64,000 bases of DNA from Hyphomonadaceae bacterium (GCA_022841905.1 JALHQO010000007.1:1-64000), one strand, 5' to 3'. Shown: positions 42,996 through 51,682, counted from the stretch's first letter. Notes: generated by a model not told the origin, from the letters alone. A program made the numbers and translations.

Positions 42996-44048
42996 ATGAG
43001 CCAGGTTTCCGCCTTTGGCGCGGTGCGCCCTGATGCGCCGCTGCAAGCTGTCAAGATCGAGCGCCGCGAGCTGGGCGCCGACGATGTCGCGATCGACATC
43101 ACCCATTGCGGCATTTGCCATTCCGATCTGCATTATGTGCGCGGCGAGTGGGGTGAGACGGCGTCGCCTGCCGTGCCGGGGCACGAGATCGTCGGCATCG
43201 TCCGCGCGGTTGGCGCGGGCGTGACGAAGTACAAGGTTGGCGATCGCGTCGGCGTTGGCTGTTTGGTGGATTCTTGCCGCGCTTGTGATGCGTGTGCGGA
43301 AGGCGAGGAGCAATTCTGCAGCGGCCACACGCAAACCTATAACGGCGTCGAAAAGCAAACCGGCCTGCCGACCTATGGCGGCTATTCCAAAGCCATCGTG
43401 GTGACGCAGGATTTCGTGCTGCGGATTCCGGATGGTTTGAAGTCCGAGCACGCCGCGCCGCTTTTGTGCGCCGGCATCACGACATACTCGCCGCTGCGCC
43501 ACTGGAATGTCGGGCCGGGGCAGAAGGTCGGTGTCGTCGGCCTCGGCGGTCTCGGCCACATGGCGGTGAAGCTGGCCAAAGCGATGGGCGCGCATGTCGT
43601 GGTGTTCACGACCTCGCCGGGCAAGGTCGCGGATGCGAAAGCGTTGGGCGCCGATGAGGTGGTGCTGTCGAAGGACGCCGCGCAGATGAAGGCGCAGGCG
43701 AACAGCTTCCATCTGATCATCAATGCAGTCTCCGCCGCGCACGATCTGGAGCAGTACACGACGCTGCTGCGCCGCAACGGCACGCTCTGCCTGCTGGGCG
43801 CGCCGCCGATCACGGAGAGCCATGCTTGGCCGCAAGTGTTCACGATGCTGATGGGGCGGCGCTCGGTTGCGGGCTCGCCGATTGGCGGCATCCGCGAAAC
43901 GCAGGAGATGCTGGATTTCTGCGCCGAGAAGGGGGTCGCGCCCGAGATCGAAATGATCGCGCCGGACGGCATAAACGGCGCCTATGAGCGGCTGACGAAG
44001 GGCGACATCCGCTATCGCTTCGTCATCGACATGGCGACGTTGGCCTAA
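42996..44048 (+). CDS. Zinc-dependent NAD(P) alcohol dehydrogenase
   Basis: The 350-aa medium-chain dehydrogenase has catalytic zinc ligands Cys38 (in GICHSDLHY), His63 and Glu64, and structural zinc cysteines 94, 97, 100 and 108. The Rossmann motif is VGVVGLGGLGHMAVK. The pattern is that of the YahK/CAD-type aldehyde reductases, which usually prefer NADPH. The ATG at 42996 fits the family N-terminus. It stands alone. Confidence 0.93.
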   Translation: MSQVSAFGAVRPDAPLQAVKIERRELGADDVAIDITHCGICHSDLHYVRGEWGETASPAVPGHEIVGIVRAVGAGVTKYKVGDRVGVGCLVDSCRACDACAEGEEQFCSGHTQTYNGVEKQTGLPTYGGYSKAIVVTQDFVLRIPDGLKSEHAAPLLCAGITTYSPLRHWNVGPGQKVGVVGLGGLGHMAVKLAKAMGAHVVVFTTSPGKVADAKALGADEVVLSKDAAQMKAQANSFHLIINAVSAAHDLEQYTTLLRRNGTLCLLGAPPITESHAWPQVFTMLMGRRSVAGSPIGGIRETQEMLDFCAEKGVAPEIEMIAPDGINGAYERLTKGDIRYRFVIDMATLA

Positions 44049-44053
44049 AGCAA

Positions 44054-44079
44054 ACGCCCCGGTGCAAGGCGGGGCGTTC
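44054..44079. other. GC-rich hairpin after the dehydrogenase gene
   Basis: AACGCCCCG / CGGGGCGTT with an eight-base loop; no T-run follows on the + strand, so at best a weak terminator there. Confidence 0.5.
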
Positions 44080-44096
44080 GACGCTACATTCGCCCC

Positions 44097-44843
44097 ATGA
44101 CCATCGATAATGACAACGACCTCGAAGCGCTGAAGCATATCGGCGCCATCGTCGCGCGCACGCTTACCGCGATGGGCAAGGCGCTCGAGCCGGGGATGAC
44201 GACGCGCGAACTCGACGAGATCGGTCGCCTCATGCTGGAGGCGGAAGGCGCGCGGCCGGCGCCGGCGCTGACCTATAACTTTCCGGGCGCGACCTGCATT
44301 TCGGTATTTCCCGATATCGCCCACGGGATACCAGGCGAGCGCGTGCTGAAGGCGGGCGATCTCGTCAACATCGATGTCTCGGCCGAGAAGGGCGGCTATT
44401 TCGCCGACACCGGCTCTAGTTTCGTGATGGCGCCGAAGGCGGCGCGGCTCGAGCGCTTGGCGCGCGACGGCAAGCGGGCGCTGTGGGCTGGCGTGAACAC
44501 GGTGCGTGCTGGCGCGAAGTTGAGCGATATCGGCGCGGCGGTGCAGAAGTTCGCCGATCGCGAGGGCTATACGCTCATCCGCAATCTCGCCAGCCATGGC
44601 GTCGGACGCGGTCTGCACGAAGAGCCGAAGGAAATCGCCACCTGGGCCAATCCGCGCGACCGCCGCGTGATCCCCGAAGGTCTCGTATTCACCATCGAAC
44701 CGTTCCTCTCGATGGGCTCCGAATGGGCGGTCGATGGCGACGATGAGTGGACGCTCCGCGCCGATACGGGCCGGCCAACCGTGCAGTTCGAGCATACTTT
44801 GGTGGCGACCAAGCGCGGCGCGATGGTGCTGACGGCGGCTTAG
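44097..44843 (+). CDS. map: Methionine aminopeptidase, type I
   Basis: The 248-aa enzyme removes initiator methionine. Metal ligands are visible: the two Asp in NIDVSAEKGGYFADTGSSF, His in LASHGVGRGLHEEP, Glu in FTIEPFLSMGS and Glu in VQFEHTLVAT. There is no N-terminal zinc finger. Its stop overlaps the convergent XRE gene by four bases. Essential function unless a second copy exists elsewhere. Confidence 0.96.
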   Translation: MTIDNDNDLEALKHIGAIVARTLTAMGKALEPGMTTRELDEIGRLMLEAEGARPAPALTYNFPGATCISVFPDIAHGIPGERVLKAGDLVNIDVSAEKGGYFADTGSSFVMAPKAARLERLARDGKRALWAGVNTVRAGAKLSDIGAAVQKFADREGYTLIRNLASHGVGRGLHEEPKEIATWANPRDRRVIPEGLVFTIEPFLSMGSEWAVDGDDEWTLRADTGRPTVQFEHTLVATKRGAMVLTAA

Positions 44844-45085
44844 TCGTCGTCGTCGCGATCCGGCACAACCAGGTCGTTTTCGTCGAAATCGTAGTCCAAG
44901 AGCTGTGCCGGTTTGCACTTCAGTGCTGCGCACAGACGCGCCAGCGTGCTGAAGCGGATGCCGCGCACTTTGCCGGAGCGGAAAAGTGAGAGCTGCGTCT
45001 CCGATATGCCAACCTCGGCGGCGAGGTCTTTCGCCTTCAAGCAGCGGCGCGTGATCAATTCGTCGAGCGTGATGCGGATCGGCAT
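44840..45085 (-). CDS. XRE/Cro-CI-type regulator (module 2)
   Basis: The 81-aa helix-turn-helix protein reads LKAKDLAAEVGISETQLSLF, RSGKVRGIRFSTLARLCAAL, then KPAQLLDYDF and an acidic tail. This is the YozG-like HTH form that pairs with DUF2975 proteins. Its ATG overlaps the upstream TAA by one base. The RBS is therefore within the DUF2975 gene. Confidence 0.92.
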   Translation of the reverse strand: MPIRITLDELITRRCLKAKDLAAEVGISETQLSLFRSGKVRGIRFSTLARLCAALKCKPAQLLDYDFDENDLVVPDRDDDD

Positions 45086-45567
45086 TAGATGATGTCGTCC
45101 AGTTCCGCTTTCATCGCGTGCGCTTTGGCCATGAGGCTTGAGAGCAGAACGAGCGCGCCGCCGATGACGGCGAGGACGATGTCGGAGAGGTCGAAGTTGA
45201 GGTAGCCGCCTTCCACGACTTGGATGAGGCGCAGCAAGTTGGTCAGCAGGAAGACGCTGTAGATTCCGCCAGCGATCAGCGACCAGCCGAGGATAGTCAA
45301 CGCTTTCGCCTGCGCTTCGCCGAACATGCGGCCTTGCGCGATCTCGCCGAACGCAGGCCGCAGCGACCACACGCCGTAGAGATAGCAAAGCTGCGGCGCG
45401 AGCAGGATCAACGCGACTTGTATCTGCTGCCACTCCACCGGGCGCACGAGGTAAGCGCCGAAGAATTGCAGCAGCTGTAGCGCCAGCACGATGAGCACCA
45501 CCCAGGTGATCACGCCGCGATAGCGGGCGCTGCGGGCGCGGAGGGTGCGGGGCGGTTGCGGTTGCAT
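45085..45567 (-). CDS. DUF2975 membrane protein (module 2)
   Basis: The 160-aa protein has four membrane helices (YRGVITWVVLIVLALQLLQF, VALILLAPQLCYLYGVWSL, ILGWSLIAGGIYSVFLLTNL, ILAVIGGALVLLSSLMAKAH). This is the DUF2975 family, which is usually followed by a YozG-like XRE gene as here. Function is unknown. It is divergent from the ABC exporter; repeated TAAAGAC motifs lie between. Confidence 0.88.
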   Translation of the reverse strand: MQPQPPRTLRARSARYRGVITWVVLIVLALQLLQFFGAYLVRPVEWQQIQVALILLAPQLCYLYGVWSLRPAFGEIAQGRMFGEAQAKALTILGWSLIAGGIYSVFLLTNLLRLIQVVEGGYLNFDLSDIVLAVIGGALVLLSSLMAKAHAMKAELDDII

Positions 45568-45572
45568 GAAGC

Positions 45573-45647
45573 GTCTTTCTGTACGTTGCGTTCTTTAAGC
45601 TTGACCTAAAGACTGTCGCCGGGCAAATTTAATTAAGACTTAAAGAC
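45573..45647. promoter_or_regulatory. Repeated TTAAAGAC motifs and a CtrA-like site (module 2 / ABC exporter)
   Basis: The divergent promoter region carries TAAAGAC (45607-45613), TTAAGAC (45633-45639), TTAAAGAC (45640-45647), and inverted copies GTCTTT (45573-45578) and TTCTTTAAG (45591-45599). TTAA-N7-TTAA at 45629-45643 also fits the CtrA box. TTGACC at 45601-45606 could be the -35 for the ABC exporter. The repeats suggest operators shared by both sides. Confidence 0.55.
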
Positions 45648-45673
45648 CAAATCCCCAACGGGAAGGATCGGCC

Positions 45674-46597
45674 ATGTCCGCGCCCGCGGTGCGAACCCAT
45701 GCGCTCAGCCGCAGCTTTAAAGGCCGGCAGGCCGTCGATGGCGTCTCCATGACGGTGCCGGCGCGGAGTGTGTACGGCTTCCTCGGCCGCAACGGGGCGG
45801 GGAAGACGACGACTCTGAAGATGCTGCTCGGGCTCCTGAAGCCGACGAGCGGCAGCGCTGCGCTGTTTGGCGTCGATGTCGGCAAGGATCGGCTGGCGGC
45901 TGCGCGCAAGGTCGGCGCGTTGCTCGAAGCGCACGGGTTCTACGGCAATCTGTCGGGCGGCGAGAATTTGGACCTAACGCGCGCTCTGCTCGGCTTGAAG
46001 CGCGCGGAATTGGACCGCGTGCTCGATGTCGTTGAGATGCGCGCGCATGGCGATCGGCGCGTGGCGGACTATTCGCTCGGGATGCGTCAGCGTTTAGGCA
46101 TCGCGCGCGCGATGCTGGGCGCGCCGCCTTTGCTCGTGCTGGATGAACCGACAAACGGCCTCGATCCCGACGGCATCGCCGACATGCGCCAATTCTTGCG
46201 CGCGCTGCCGGAGCGGACGGGCGCGACAATTCTCGTCTCCAGCCATTTGCTTGGCGAGATTGAACAGACCGCGACGCATGTGGGAATTTTGAGCGAAGGG
46301 CGGCTTGTCGTTGAAGGCGAACTCGCGGCGCTGAAGGCGACGTTGGCGCCAGAGCTTTTCATTGATGCGGACGATCTGGAGCGCGCTGATGCCTTGGCGC
46401 GTGCGCGTGGGTTTAGCGTGCTGCGCACGGCAGAGGGGCTCACCGCACGCTTAGCGCCGCGTGATGATGCGCGCGCGGCAGCGGCTGCGCTCAATCGCGC
46501 CTTGGTGGAAGCGGGGATCGCGGTGTTCTCGATCGCGCATAAGGCGCGCTCTCTAGAAGGCATCTATCGCGATGCGTCGAAACAGGGGGCGTTCTAG
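45674..46597 (+). CDS. ABC transporter ATP-binding protein (BcrA/drug-export type)
   Basis: The 307-aa ATPase has Walker A GRNGAGKT (38-45), signature YSLGMRQRLGIARAM and Walker B LLVLDEPTNGLDPDGI, then a C-terminal dimerising region. It resembles the bacitracin/lantibiotic-type exporters. The permease gene starts directly after its stop (TAGATG). GGAAGG precedes the ATG. Confidence 0.94.
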   Translation: MSAPAVRTHALSRSFKGRQAVDGVSMTVPARSVYGFLGRNGAGKTTTLKMLLGLLKPTSGSAALFGVDVGKDRLAAARKVGALLEAHGFYGNLSGGENLDLTRALLGLKRAELDRVLDVVEMRAHGDRRVADYSLGMRQRLGIARAMLGAPPLLVLDEPTNGLDPDGIADMRQFLRALPERTGATILVSSHLLGEIEQTATHVGILSEGRLVVEGELAALKATLAPELFIDADDLERADALARARGFSVLRTAEGLTARLAPRDDARAAAAALNRALVEAGIAVFSIAHKARSLEGIYRDASKQGAF

Positions 46598-47323
46598 ATG
46601 TTGGCTGCGTTGTTCGTGGAATTTCGCAAGCTCAATCGCTCGCTGGCTTTGCTGCTGGCGGTGGCGGCGCCGGCTTTGATCGCGGTGTTCACGTTCTTCA
46701 ACATGCTGCGCGGGTCTGAATCGCAGCCCTATGACATGTGGCTGATGAGCGGGAACGCGATCTGGGCGTTCTTCATGCTGCCGATGAGTGTCACGGCGCT
46801 GACAGCGCTGGTCGCGCATATGGAGCACGGGCCGAAGAGCTGGGATCATTTGCGCGCGCTGCCGCTGCCGCGTTGGCGTATTTATGCGGCCAAGACCGTA
46901 TGCGTGATCGCCGTGGTGGCGCTGATGTCGGTGCTGACGCTTGGCATGACCTGGGCCGCGGTTGAGGTGGCGGCGCGCGTGAAACCGGCGGTGACGCCGA
47001 GCGGCGCGCCGGATCTGGCGGCTCATGCTTGGACGCTGGCGAAGATGTTGGCCGCGTCATTGTTGCTGATCGCGGTGCAGCTTTGGATGGCGCTTCGCTT
47101 TTCAAGCTTTGTGCCCGGCCTCGCGCTCGGCATCGGCGGGACGTTCTTCGCGGTGGTGGCGACATCGGCGCGGGCGGGCGTGTTCATGCCGTGGCAAATG
47201 CCGGTGAACATGCTGACCAATGAGGTCGGCCGCGCGGAAACGGCGTTGGCGATTGGCGGCGCAGGCGGGCTCTTGGCGCTCGCGCTGATGATTGCGCATC
47301 TGGCGCGGCGCGAGGTGCTTTAG
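46598..47323 (+). CDS. ABC-2 type permease
   Basis: The 241-aa protein has six membrane segments and the ABC-2 pattern ([20 protein letters not shown], then [20 protein letters not shown], the coupling helix region). It forms an exporter with the preceding ATPase, comparable to lantibiotic immunity or lipid/peptide exporters. Its end overlaps the convergent XRE gene by four bases. Substrate unknown. Confidence 0.9.
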   Translation: MLAALFVEFRKLNRSLALLLAVAAPALIAVFTFFNMLRGSESQPYDMWLMSGNAIWAFFMLPMSVTALTALVAHMEHGPKSWDHLRALPLPRWRIYAAKTVCVIAVVALMSVLTLGMTWAAVEVAARVKPAVTPSGAPDLAAHAWTLAKMLAASLLLIAVQLWMALRFSSFVPGLALGIGGTFFAVVATSARAGVFMPWQMPVNMLTNEVGRAETALAIGGAGGLLALALMIAHLARREVL

Positions 47324-47526
47324 TCCTTCGTCCAACGAAACACGCGGTCCAGCGGCACGCCGAAGGCGTCGGCGATGCGGAAGGCGGCTTCGAGTGACGG
47401 CGCGTACTTGTTTTGCTCGATGGCGATGACGGTTTGGCGCGTCATGCCGATGCGCTCGGCCAGTTCGGCTTGCGTCATCTCGCCCGCGTCGAAGCGCAGG
47501 CGGCGGATCTGGTTTTCGATCGCCAT
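47320..47526 (-). CDS. Short XRE-family regulator (module 3)
   Basis: The 68-aa bare HTH reads [40 protein letters not shown], then [16 protein letters not shown]. It matches the YgzD-like stand-alone XRE proteins and is a paralogue of the 40269 regulator. Its ATG shares one base with the stop of the upstream membrane gene (TGATG). Confidence 0.92.
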   Translation of the reverse strand: MAIENQIRRLRFDAGEMTQAELAERIGMTRQTVIAIEQNKYAPSLEAAFRIADAFGVPLDRVFRWTKD

Positions 47527-47942
47527 CAGACGCCTGCCTTGAAATGCGCGATGCGAGTGATGGCGCCGCCAATCTGTGCGAGCACCAAAACGCCGAGCAT
47601 CAGGTTTGCGGCGACCACCGCTTCCTGGCCATAGACCAGGGCGACGACTACGCCGCCTGCGCCGAGTGCTGTGATGACGCCGGCGACGCGCGCGGCTTTC
47701 AGGTCGATCAATTGTTCGCGCTCATCGGGGCGCTTCTCGCCGCGCGGCGCCTCTAGGCGCGAGGCGAAATTGAAGCTGAGCGCGAGCACGAGCAGGGCCA
47801 GGAGCACGAGCAAGGTCGCGCTGGTGTTGATTGGCTCGCCGGCCTTCTCGGCTTGCAGCCAGAAGTATCCGCCGAACGTCACGATGTGCGCGCCGAGCGA
47901 GGACCATGCCAGGCGTTCGCGGAACGAGGTGGCGCGGCTCAT
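47526..47942 (-). CDS. Membrane protein, paralogue pair member B (module 3)
   Basis: The 138-aa protein has about four helices ([73 protein letters not shown]) with a central cytosolic motif [16 protein letters not shown]. The neighbour upstream has the matching DERETLIDLKSERIA. Start 47942 overlaps the upstream stop as ATGA. Family function unknown; proteins with this motif accompany small XRE regulators. Confidence 0.82.
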   Translation of the reverse strand: MSRATSFRERLAWSSLGAHIVTFGGYFWLQAEKAGEPINTSATLLVLLALLVLALSFNFASRLEAPRGEKRPDEREQLIDLKAARVAGVITALGAGGVVVALVYGQEAVVAANLMLGVLVLAQIGGAITRIAHFKAGV

Positions 47943-48361
47943 TGCACGCCGCCGCGGAAATAGACGATCTGCGCCGACGCTTTCACCAGTTCCGAGATCA
48001 CCATGCTCGCCAGCAGCAGGTTGGCGACGAGGTAGGCGTTCCAGCCGAGCAGCAGCCCGCCGATCAGGCACACGACGCCGACCGAGAGTGTGTAGGAGGC
48101 GATGCGCTCGGACTTGAGGTCGATCAGCGTCTCGCGTTCGTCAGCTGGCGCGTTGGCGGCTTTCGGGTTGAACAAAGCGGCGATGACGGTGAGCGTGGTG
48201 ACCACGACGACGAACGCGATCACCGCCGTAACCATCAAGCCGATGCTGAGCCCCTGGCCATGGGCGTCGTCCCACGCCTGCCAGAGCAGGAAGAAATAGG
48301 CGCCGAAAACGGCGCCGTAGGTGACCACCGCAATCCAGGCGCTCTTCTCTCGAAAGGACAT
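47939..48361 (-). CDS. Membrane protein, paralogue pair member A (module 3)
   Basis: The 140-aa protein mirrors the next gene: four helices and ADERETLIDLKSERIASY in the middle. It is the first gene of the module. The ATG at 48361 has AGAGGG upstream; a longer frame of 18 more codons would include charged residues unlike its paralogue. Its duplication next to itself suggests a heterodimer. Confidence 0.8.
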   Translation of the reverse strand: MSFREKSAWIAVVTYGAVFGAYFFLLWQAWDDAHGQGLSIGLMVTAVIAFVVVVTTLTVIAALFNPKAANAPADERETLIDLKSERIASYTLSVGVVCLIGGLLLGWNAYLVANLLLASMVISELVKASAQIVYFRGGVQ

Positions 48362-48441
48362 GGCGACAACCCTCTTGTCTGATCTGTTGCACTTTATGTA
48401 AAAGATATCTGACATTATGTCTACTATTTATTCCATCCTCG

Positions 48442-48474
48442 TGTCAACAGACTAGTTTACAAAACAGACTAGTT
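48442..48474. promoter_or_regulatory. Direct repeats at a -35 box (module 3)
   Basis: AACAGACTAGTT occurs twice (48446-48457 and 48463-48474), 17 bases apart; each holds the palindrome ACTAGT. On the minus strand the first copy overlaps a perfect -35 TTGACA (48447-48442) that reads toward the module 3 operon; its -10 is weak (TAGACA). The stretch is AT-rich for this genome. It lies between module 3 and the acyltransferase gene. Confidence 0.5.
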
Positions 48475-48524
48475 GATCTAGTAGCCCCGAAATGCCCGGG
48501 GGAGGCCCGGGGATGGAGTGGGAC

Positions 48525-49766
48525 ATGAGTGGTGCGGTGAGCGGCGAGCGGCTTCACGCTTTGGACGCGGTGCGGGGCGCGGTGCTGATCCTCGGCGTCT
48601 TCTTTCACGGCGCGTTGTCGTTCCTGCCGGGGCCGCAGCTTTGGCTGGTGATGGACTCCGCCCGCAGCATCGAGCTGTCGGTGCTGTTCTTTACGCTGCA
48701 CATCTTCCGCATGACGGTGTTCTTCGTGCTGGCTGGCTTCTTTGGCCGGCTGCTGCTCGAGCGCCTCGGCGTCGGCGGCTTTGTGCTCAACCGGGCCAAG
48801 CGCATCGCGCAGCCGCTGGCGATGTTTTGGCCGATCGTGCTGACGGTTTTTATCGCGGTGCTGATCTGGGCCGCCGTGCAAGCCAATGGCGGCGTCGCGC
48901 CGGAGGGGCCGCCGCCGCCGCCCTTGACGGTCGAGACGTTCCCGCTGCTGCACCTGTGGTTTCTCTATGTGCTGCTGATCTTTTACGCGATCACGCTGGT
49001 GGTGGGCGGCGCCGTACGCCTGATCGATCGCAGCGGCGCGTTGCGCGCGCGCTTGGTCGATCCGGTGGTGCGCGTGCTGGGCGGACGCGCGGCGCCTGTG
49101 TTGCTGGCGATCCCGGTCGCGGCCGCACTCTATTTCACGCCTGGCTGGATGATGTGGTTCGGCATTCCGACGCCGGACACGGGGCTCATCCCGAACTCAA
49201 CCTCGATGGTGATTTATGGCTTTGCGTTCGGCTTCGGCTGGCTGCTGCACCGTCAGCCGCAAATCTTGCAGGGCTGGGGCGAGTGGTGGGGCGCCTATGT
49301 CGGCCCGGCGATCGGCGCAACGGCTGGTTGCTTGGTGATGACGAGCGCGGCGCCGACGTTCGCGGCGTCAGCGCAAGACTTTACTGCGGCGACGCAAGAT
49401 TTGCGTACGCTGGGCTATGCTGTGCTTTACGGCTTCGCCTGCTGGGCCTGGACCTTCGCCATTATCGGCTTTGCCGTGCGTCACTTGTCGGGCCACAGCC
49501 CGGCGCGGCGCTATCTCGCCGACGCATCGTATTGGATCTATCTCGTTCACCTGCCGATCCTGATCACGCTGCAAACCTTGATCGCGCCGTATCCGGGGCC
49601 GTGGTTCGTGAAGTACCCGCTGATGCTGGCGGTCGCATTCGCGATCATGCTGGCGAGCTATCAGTGGTTCGTGCGCTATTCTTTCATCGGATCGATTCTC
49701 AACGGTAAGCGCGAGAAACCGGCCAAGCGCGCGAAGACGACTGAAGCGTTGGCGGCGGCGGAATAG
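48525..49766 (+). CDS. Acyltransferase-3/OpgC-like membrane protein
   Basis: The 413-aa protein has about ten membrane segments and starts ERLHALDAVRGAVLILGVFF with the histidine of the acyltransferase-3 family, then HIFRMTVFFVLAGFFGRLLL. Such proteins O-acetylate or succinylate glycans at the inner membrane. ATG 48525 has GGAG at good spacing; 48492 and 48513 are alternatives. The next two genes follow at 8 and 4 bases, so an operon is likely. Confidence 0.87.
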   Translation: MSGAVSGERLHALDAVRGAVLILGVFFHGALSFLPGPQLWLVMDSARSIELSVLFFTLHIFRMTVFFVLAGFFGRLLLERLGVGGFVLNRAKRIAQPLAMFWPIVLTVFIAVLIWAAVQANGGVAPEGPPPPPLTVETFPLLHLWFLYVLLIFYAITLVVGGAVRLIDRSGALRARLVDPVVRVLGGRAAPVLLAIPVAAALYFTPGWMMWFGIPTPDTGLIPNSTSMVIYGFAFGFGWLLHRQPQILQGWGEWWGAYVGPAIGATAGCLVMTSAAPTFAASAQDFTAATQDLRTLGYAVLYGFACWAWTFAIIGFAVRHLSGHSPARRYLADASYWIYLVHLPILITLQTLIAPYPGPWFVKYPLMLAVAFAIMLASYQWFVRYSFIGSILNGKREKPAKRAKTTEALAAAE

Positions 49767-49774
49767 GAGAGAGC

Positions 49775-50392
49775 ATGGACGCGAACATGGACAGCGCGCG
49801 CGACGATCTCGCCTATATGCGCTCGCTCGTCGGCGGCACCGAGCGGATGCAGAAGACGATCGGCGAAGCGTTCTTCTGGGCGGGACTTCTCTATGGCGGC
49901 CAGTGCCTGTTGCACTGGCTGCAAACCCTTGGGCTGCTGCCGAGCGAAGGCCTGATCGCCCTTGCAATCGTTGCCGTGCCGACGATCATCTTCGTCGGCT
50001 TCTTGGTCGTCATCGTGATGAAGGACGCAAAAGCGCCGCCAAGCGGCCCAGCGTCGCGCGCGCTTGGCGCTGTCTTTCAGGGCGCCGGTATTGCCAATCT
50101 CGCGATGGCGTTTGTGTTTGGCTACGGCTCGGCGGTCTATGAAGCGCCAGGATTGTGGCTCTATCACCCGGTTGTCGTGTGCATGTTTCAAGGCGTCGCG
50201 TGGTACGTGGCGTTCAACGTGCTGCGCAAAAGATGGCTTGGCTTCGTCGCGGCTGGTTGGTTCGCAACGACGATTGCGCTTGGCATGCTCATGTCGAACA
50301 CGAGCGCGTTCGTGCTGGTGCTGGCGATTGCGCTCTCGGTGCTGATGATGATCCCCGGCTGGATCATTTGGCGCGGCGCGAAGACCGGCTAG
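49775..50392 (+). CDS. Membrane protein (module 4)
   Basis: The 205-aa protein has an N-terminal cytosolic stretch (SARDDLAYMRSLVGGTERMQ) and about six helices (AIVAVPTIIFVGFLVVIVM, then GAGIANLAMAFVFGYG and others). It is followed four bases later by a winged-helix regulator, a layout seen in many bacteria for paired regulator/membrane genes. No function assigned. Confidence 0.8.
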   Translation: MDANMDSARDDLAYMRSLVGGTERMQKTIGEAFFWAGLLYGGQCLLHWLQTLGLLPSEGLIALAIVAVPTIIFVGFLVVIVMKDAKAPPSGPASRALGAVFQGAGIANLAMAFVFGYGSAVYEAPGLWLYHPVVVCMFQGVAWYVAFNVLRKRWLGFVAAGWFATTIALGMLMSNTSAFVLVLAIALSVLMMIPGWIIWRGAKTG

Positions 50393-50396
50393 TCCA

Positions 50397-50696
50397 GTGG
50401 CCGCCTTTGACATCGGCAAATTAGACGACGTCATCCACGGGCGCGTACGCCTGGGGATCATGGCGTATTTGGCCGATGCCGGGGTTGCAGACTTCACCGA
50501 GCTGAAGACGTTGCTTGATGTCACGCAGGGCAATCTCTCGGTCCACCTGCGCAAGCTGGAAGAGGCTGGCTATATCTCGATCGACAAAAGCTTCATCGAC
50601 CGCAAACCACTCACGCGCGCGCGCATGACGGATGAAGGGCGCAAGGCGTTCGGGGCGTATCTGGAAGCGATCGCGAAATTGGTGGGTGGCGGTTAG
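50397..50696 (+). CDS. Winged-helix transcriptional regulator (module 4)
   Basis: The 99-aa protein starts with GTG and reads IHGRVRLGIMAYLADAGVAD, FTELKTLLDVTQGNLSVHLR, then KLEEAGYISIDKSFIDRKPL. This is the ArsR/MarR-like single wing fold (HTH_34). It is the last gene before the ribosomal leader region. It probably controls the membrane gene before it. Confidence 0.88.
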   Translation: MAAFDIGKLDDVIHGRVRLGIMAYLADAGVADFTELKTLLDVTQGNLSVHLRKLEEAGYISIDKSFIDRKPLTRARMTDEGRKAFGAYLEAIAKLVGGG

Positions 50697-50871
50697 GGGG
50701 CTCGCCCCAGCGTGTCGTTTCCACAGCGCTCCACAGCGGCCTCTTGCAAAGCGCAGGGAATTGTGCCGACGCCTCTTGCCGCGCTGCAATAAAGCGGGCA
50801 TATCGCGCGATCCGGCGGGGTTAACACCTCGCCGATCCTGTCCGAGACTGCAGGCGCCGTGCACATAGCAC

Positions 50872-51109
50872 GCCCGTGAGGGCTCTTTGTGCGTGGCTTA
50901 AATCGTTGAAAGCTAACGCTTTCCCGAGCCAGCAATAGACAGAAGCTGACGTTTTTCGGGGGTGGCTGTCAAGGCCTCTCCCGCAGGCCGGCTCCTGGGA
51001 CAGGCAGCGCGTGGACCGCGCGCCGCTCGGGGGTTTTTCCGCCGGCCGGTTGGTCCGCGTGCGCTAATGGGCGCCCGGATTGGCCGGGGGCCCAACTGAG
51101 GAGACCGCA
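50872..51109 (+). promoter_or_regulatory. Leader region of rplJ-rplL
   Basis: The stretch from 50697 to rplJ has no convincing gene. Its second half contains several hairpins, e.g. CACGCCC...GGGCTCTTTGTGCGTG near 50877-50903 and GAAAGC-TAAC-GCTTTC (50908-50923). Such a long folded leader is expected for the L10-L12 autoregulated operon. The exact promoter could not be fixed. Confidence 0.5.
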
Positions 51110-51625
51110 ATGGATCGTGCTCAGAAGGCCGAAACGGTGGAATCGCTGAAAGGCGTCTTTGCCGGCGCTGGCGTCATGGTCGTTGGCCATTACGCCGGAC
51201 TGACTGTTGCGGACATGACGGTGCTGCGCACCCGGCTGCGTGCAGCTGGTGGCTCGCTCAAAGTGGTGAAGAACCGGCTCGTGAAGCTGGCCATCGATGG
51301 CACGCCCAAGGCGTCCGCCGCTGGCTTGTTCACTGGGCCGACGGCCGTCGCCTATTCCGCTGACCCGATCGCCGCCGCCAAGGTGGCCGTCGCGTACGCC
51401 AAGGAAAAGGAGCAGTTCGTCATTCTTGGCGGCCTGTTCGGCGACCAGCTGCTCGACAAGCAAGGCATTACGGCAATCGCCACCCTGCCTTCGCTGGACG
51501 AGCTGCGCGGCAAGATTATCGGCCTGGTGCAGGCGCCCGCGACCAAGATCGCCGGCGTGCTGGCAGCGCCCGGTGGTCAGCTCGCGCGCGTTCTCAACGC
51601 TTACGCGACCAAGGACGCCGCCTAA
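51110..51625 (+). CDS. rplJ: 50S ribosomal protein L10
   Basis: The 171-aa L10 has KAETVESLKGVFAGAGVMVV, the rRNA-binding LKVVKNRLVKLAI and the C-terminal helix GGQLARVLNAYATK that holds L7/L12 dimers. GAGGAG precedes the ATG; a longer frame to 51080 is not family-like. L10 with L12 represses translation of this operon. Confidence 0.97.
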   Translation: MDRAQKAETVESLKGVFAGAGVMVVGHYAGLTVADMTVLRTRLRAAGGSLKVVKNRLVKLAIDGTPKASAAGLFTGPTAVAYSADPIAAAKVAVAYAKEKEQFVILGGLFGDQLLDKQGITAIATLPSLDELRGKIIGLVQAPATKIAGVLAAPGGQLARVLNAYATKDAA

Positions 51626-51682
51626 CCCCGTCATTCCGCATTTTGCATTTGAATATAGACACGAACGTCAGGAACTAAGATC

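Noticed and set aside
44054-44079. Terminator for the alcohol dehydrogenase
   Set aside because: The hairpin is good but followed by only TT on the + strand, so it is listed only as a hairpin.
42879-44933. 684-codon frame opposite the alcohol dehydrogenase and map genes
   Set aside because: Both + strand genes have clear catalytic motifs; the antisense frame has none and crosses two gene ends.
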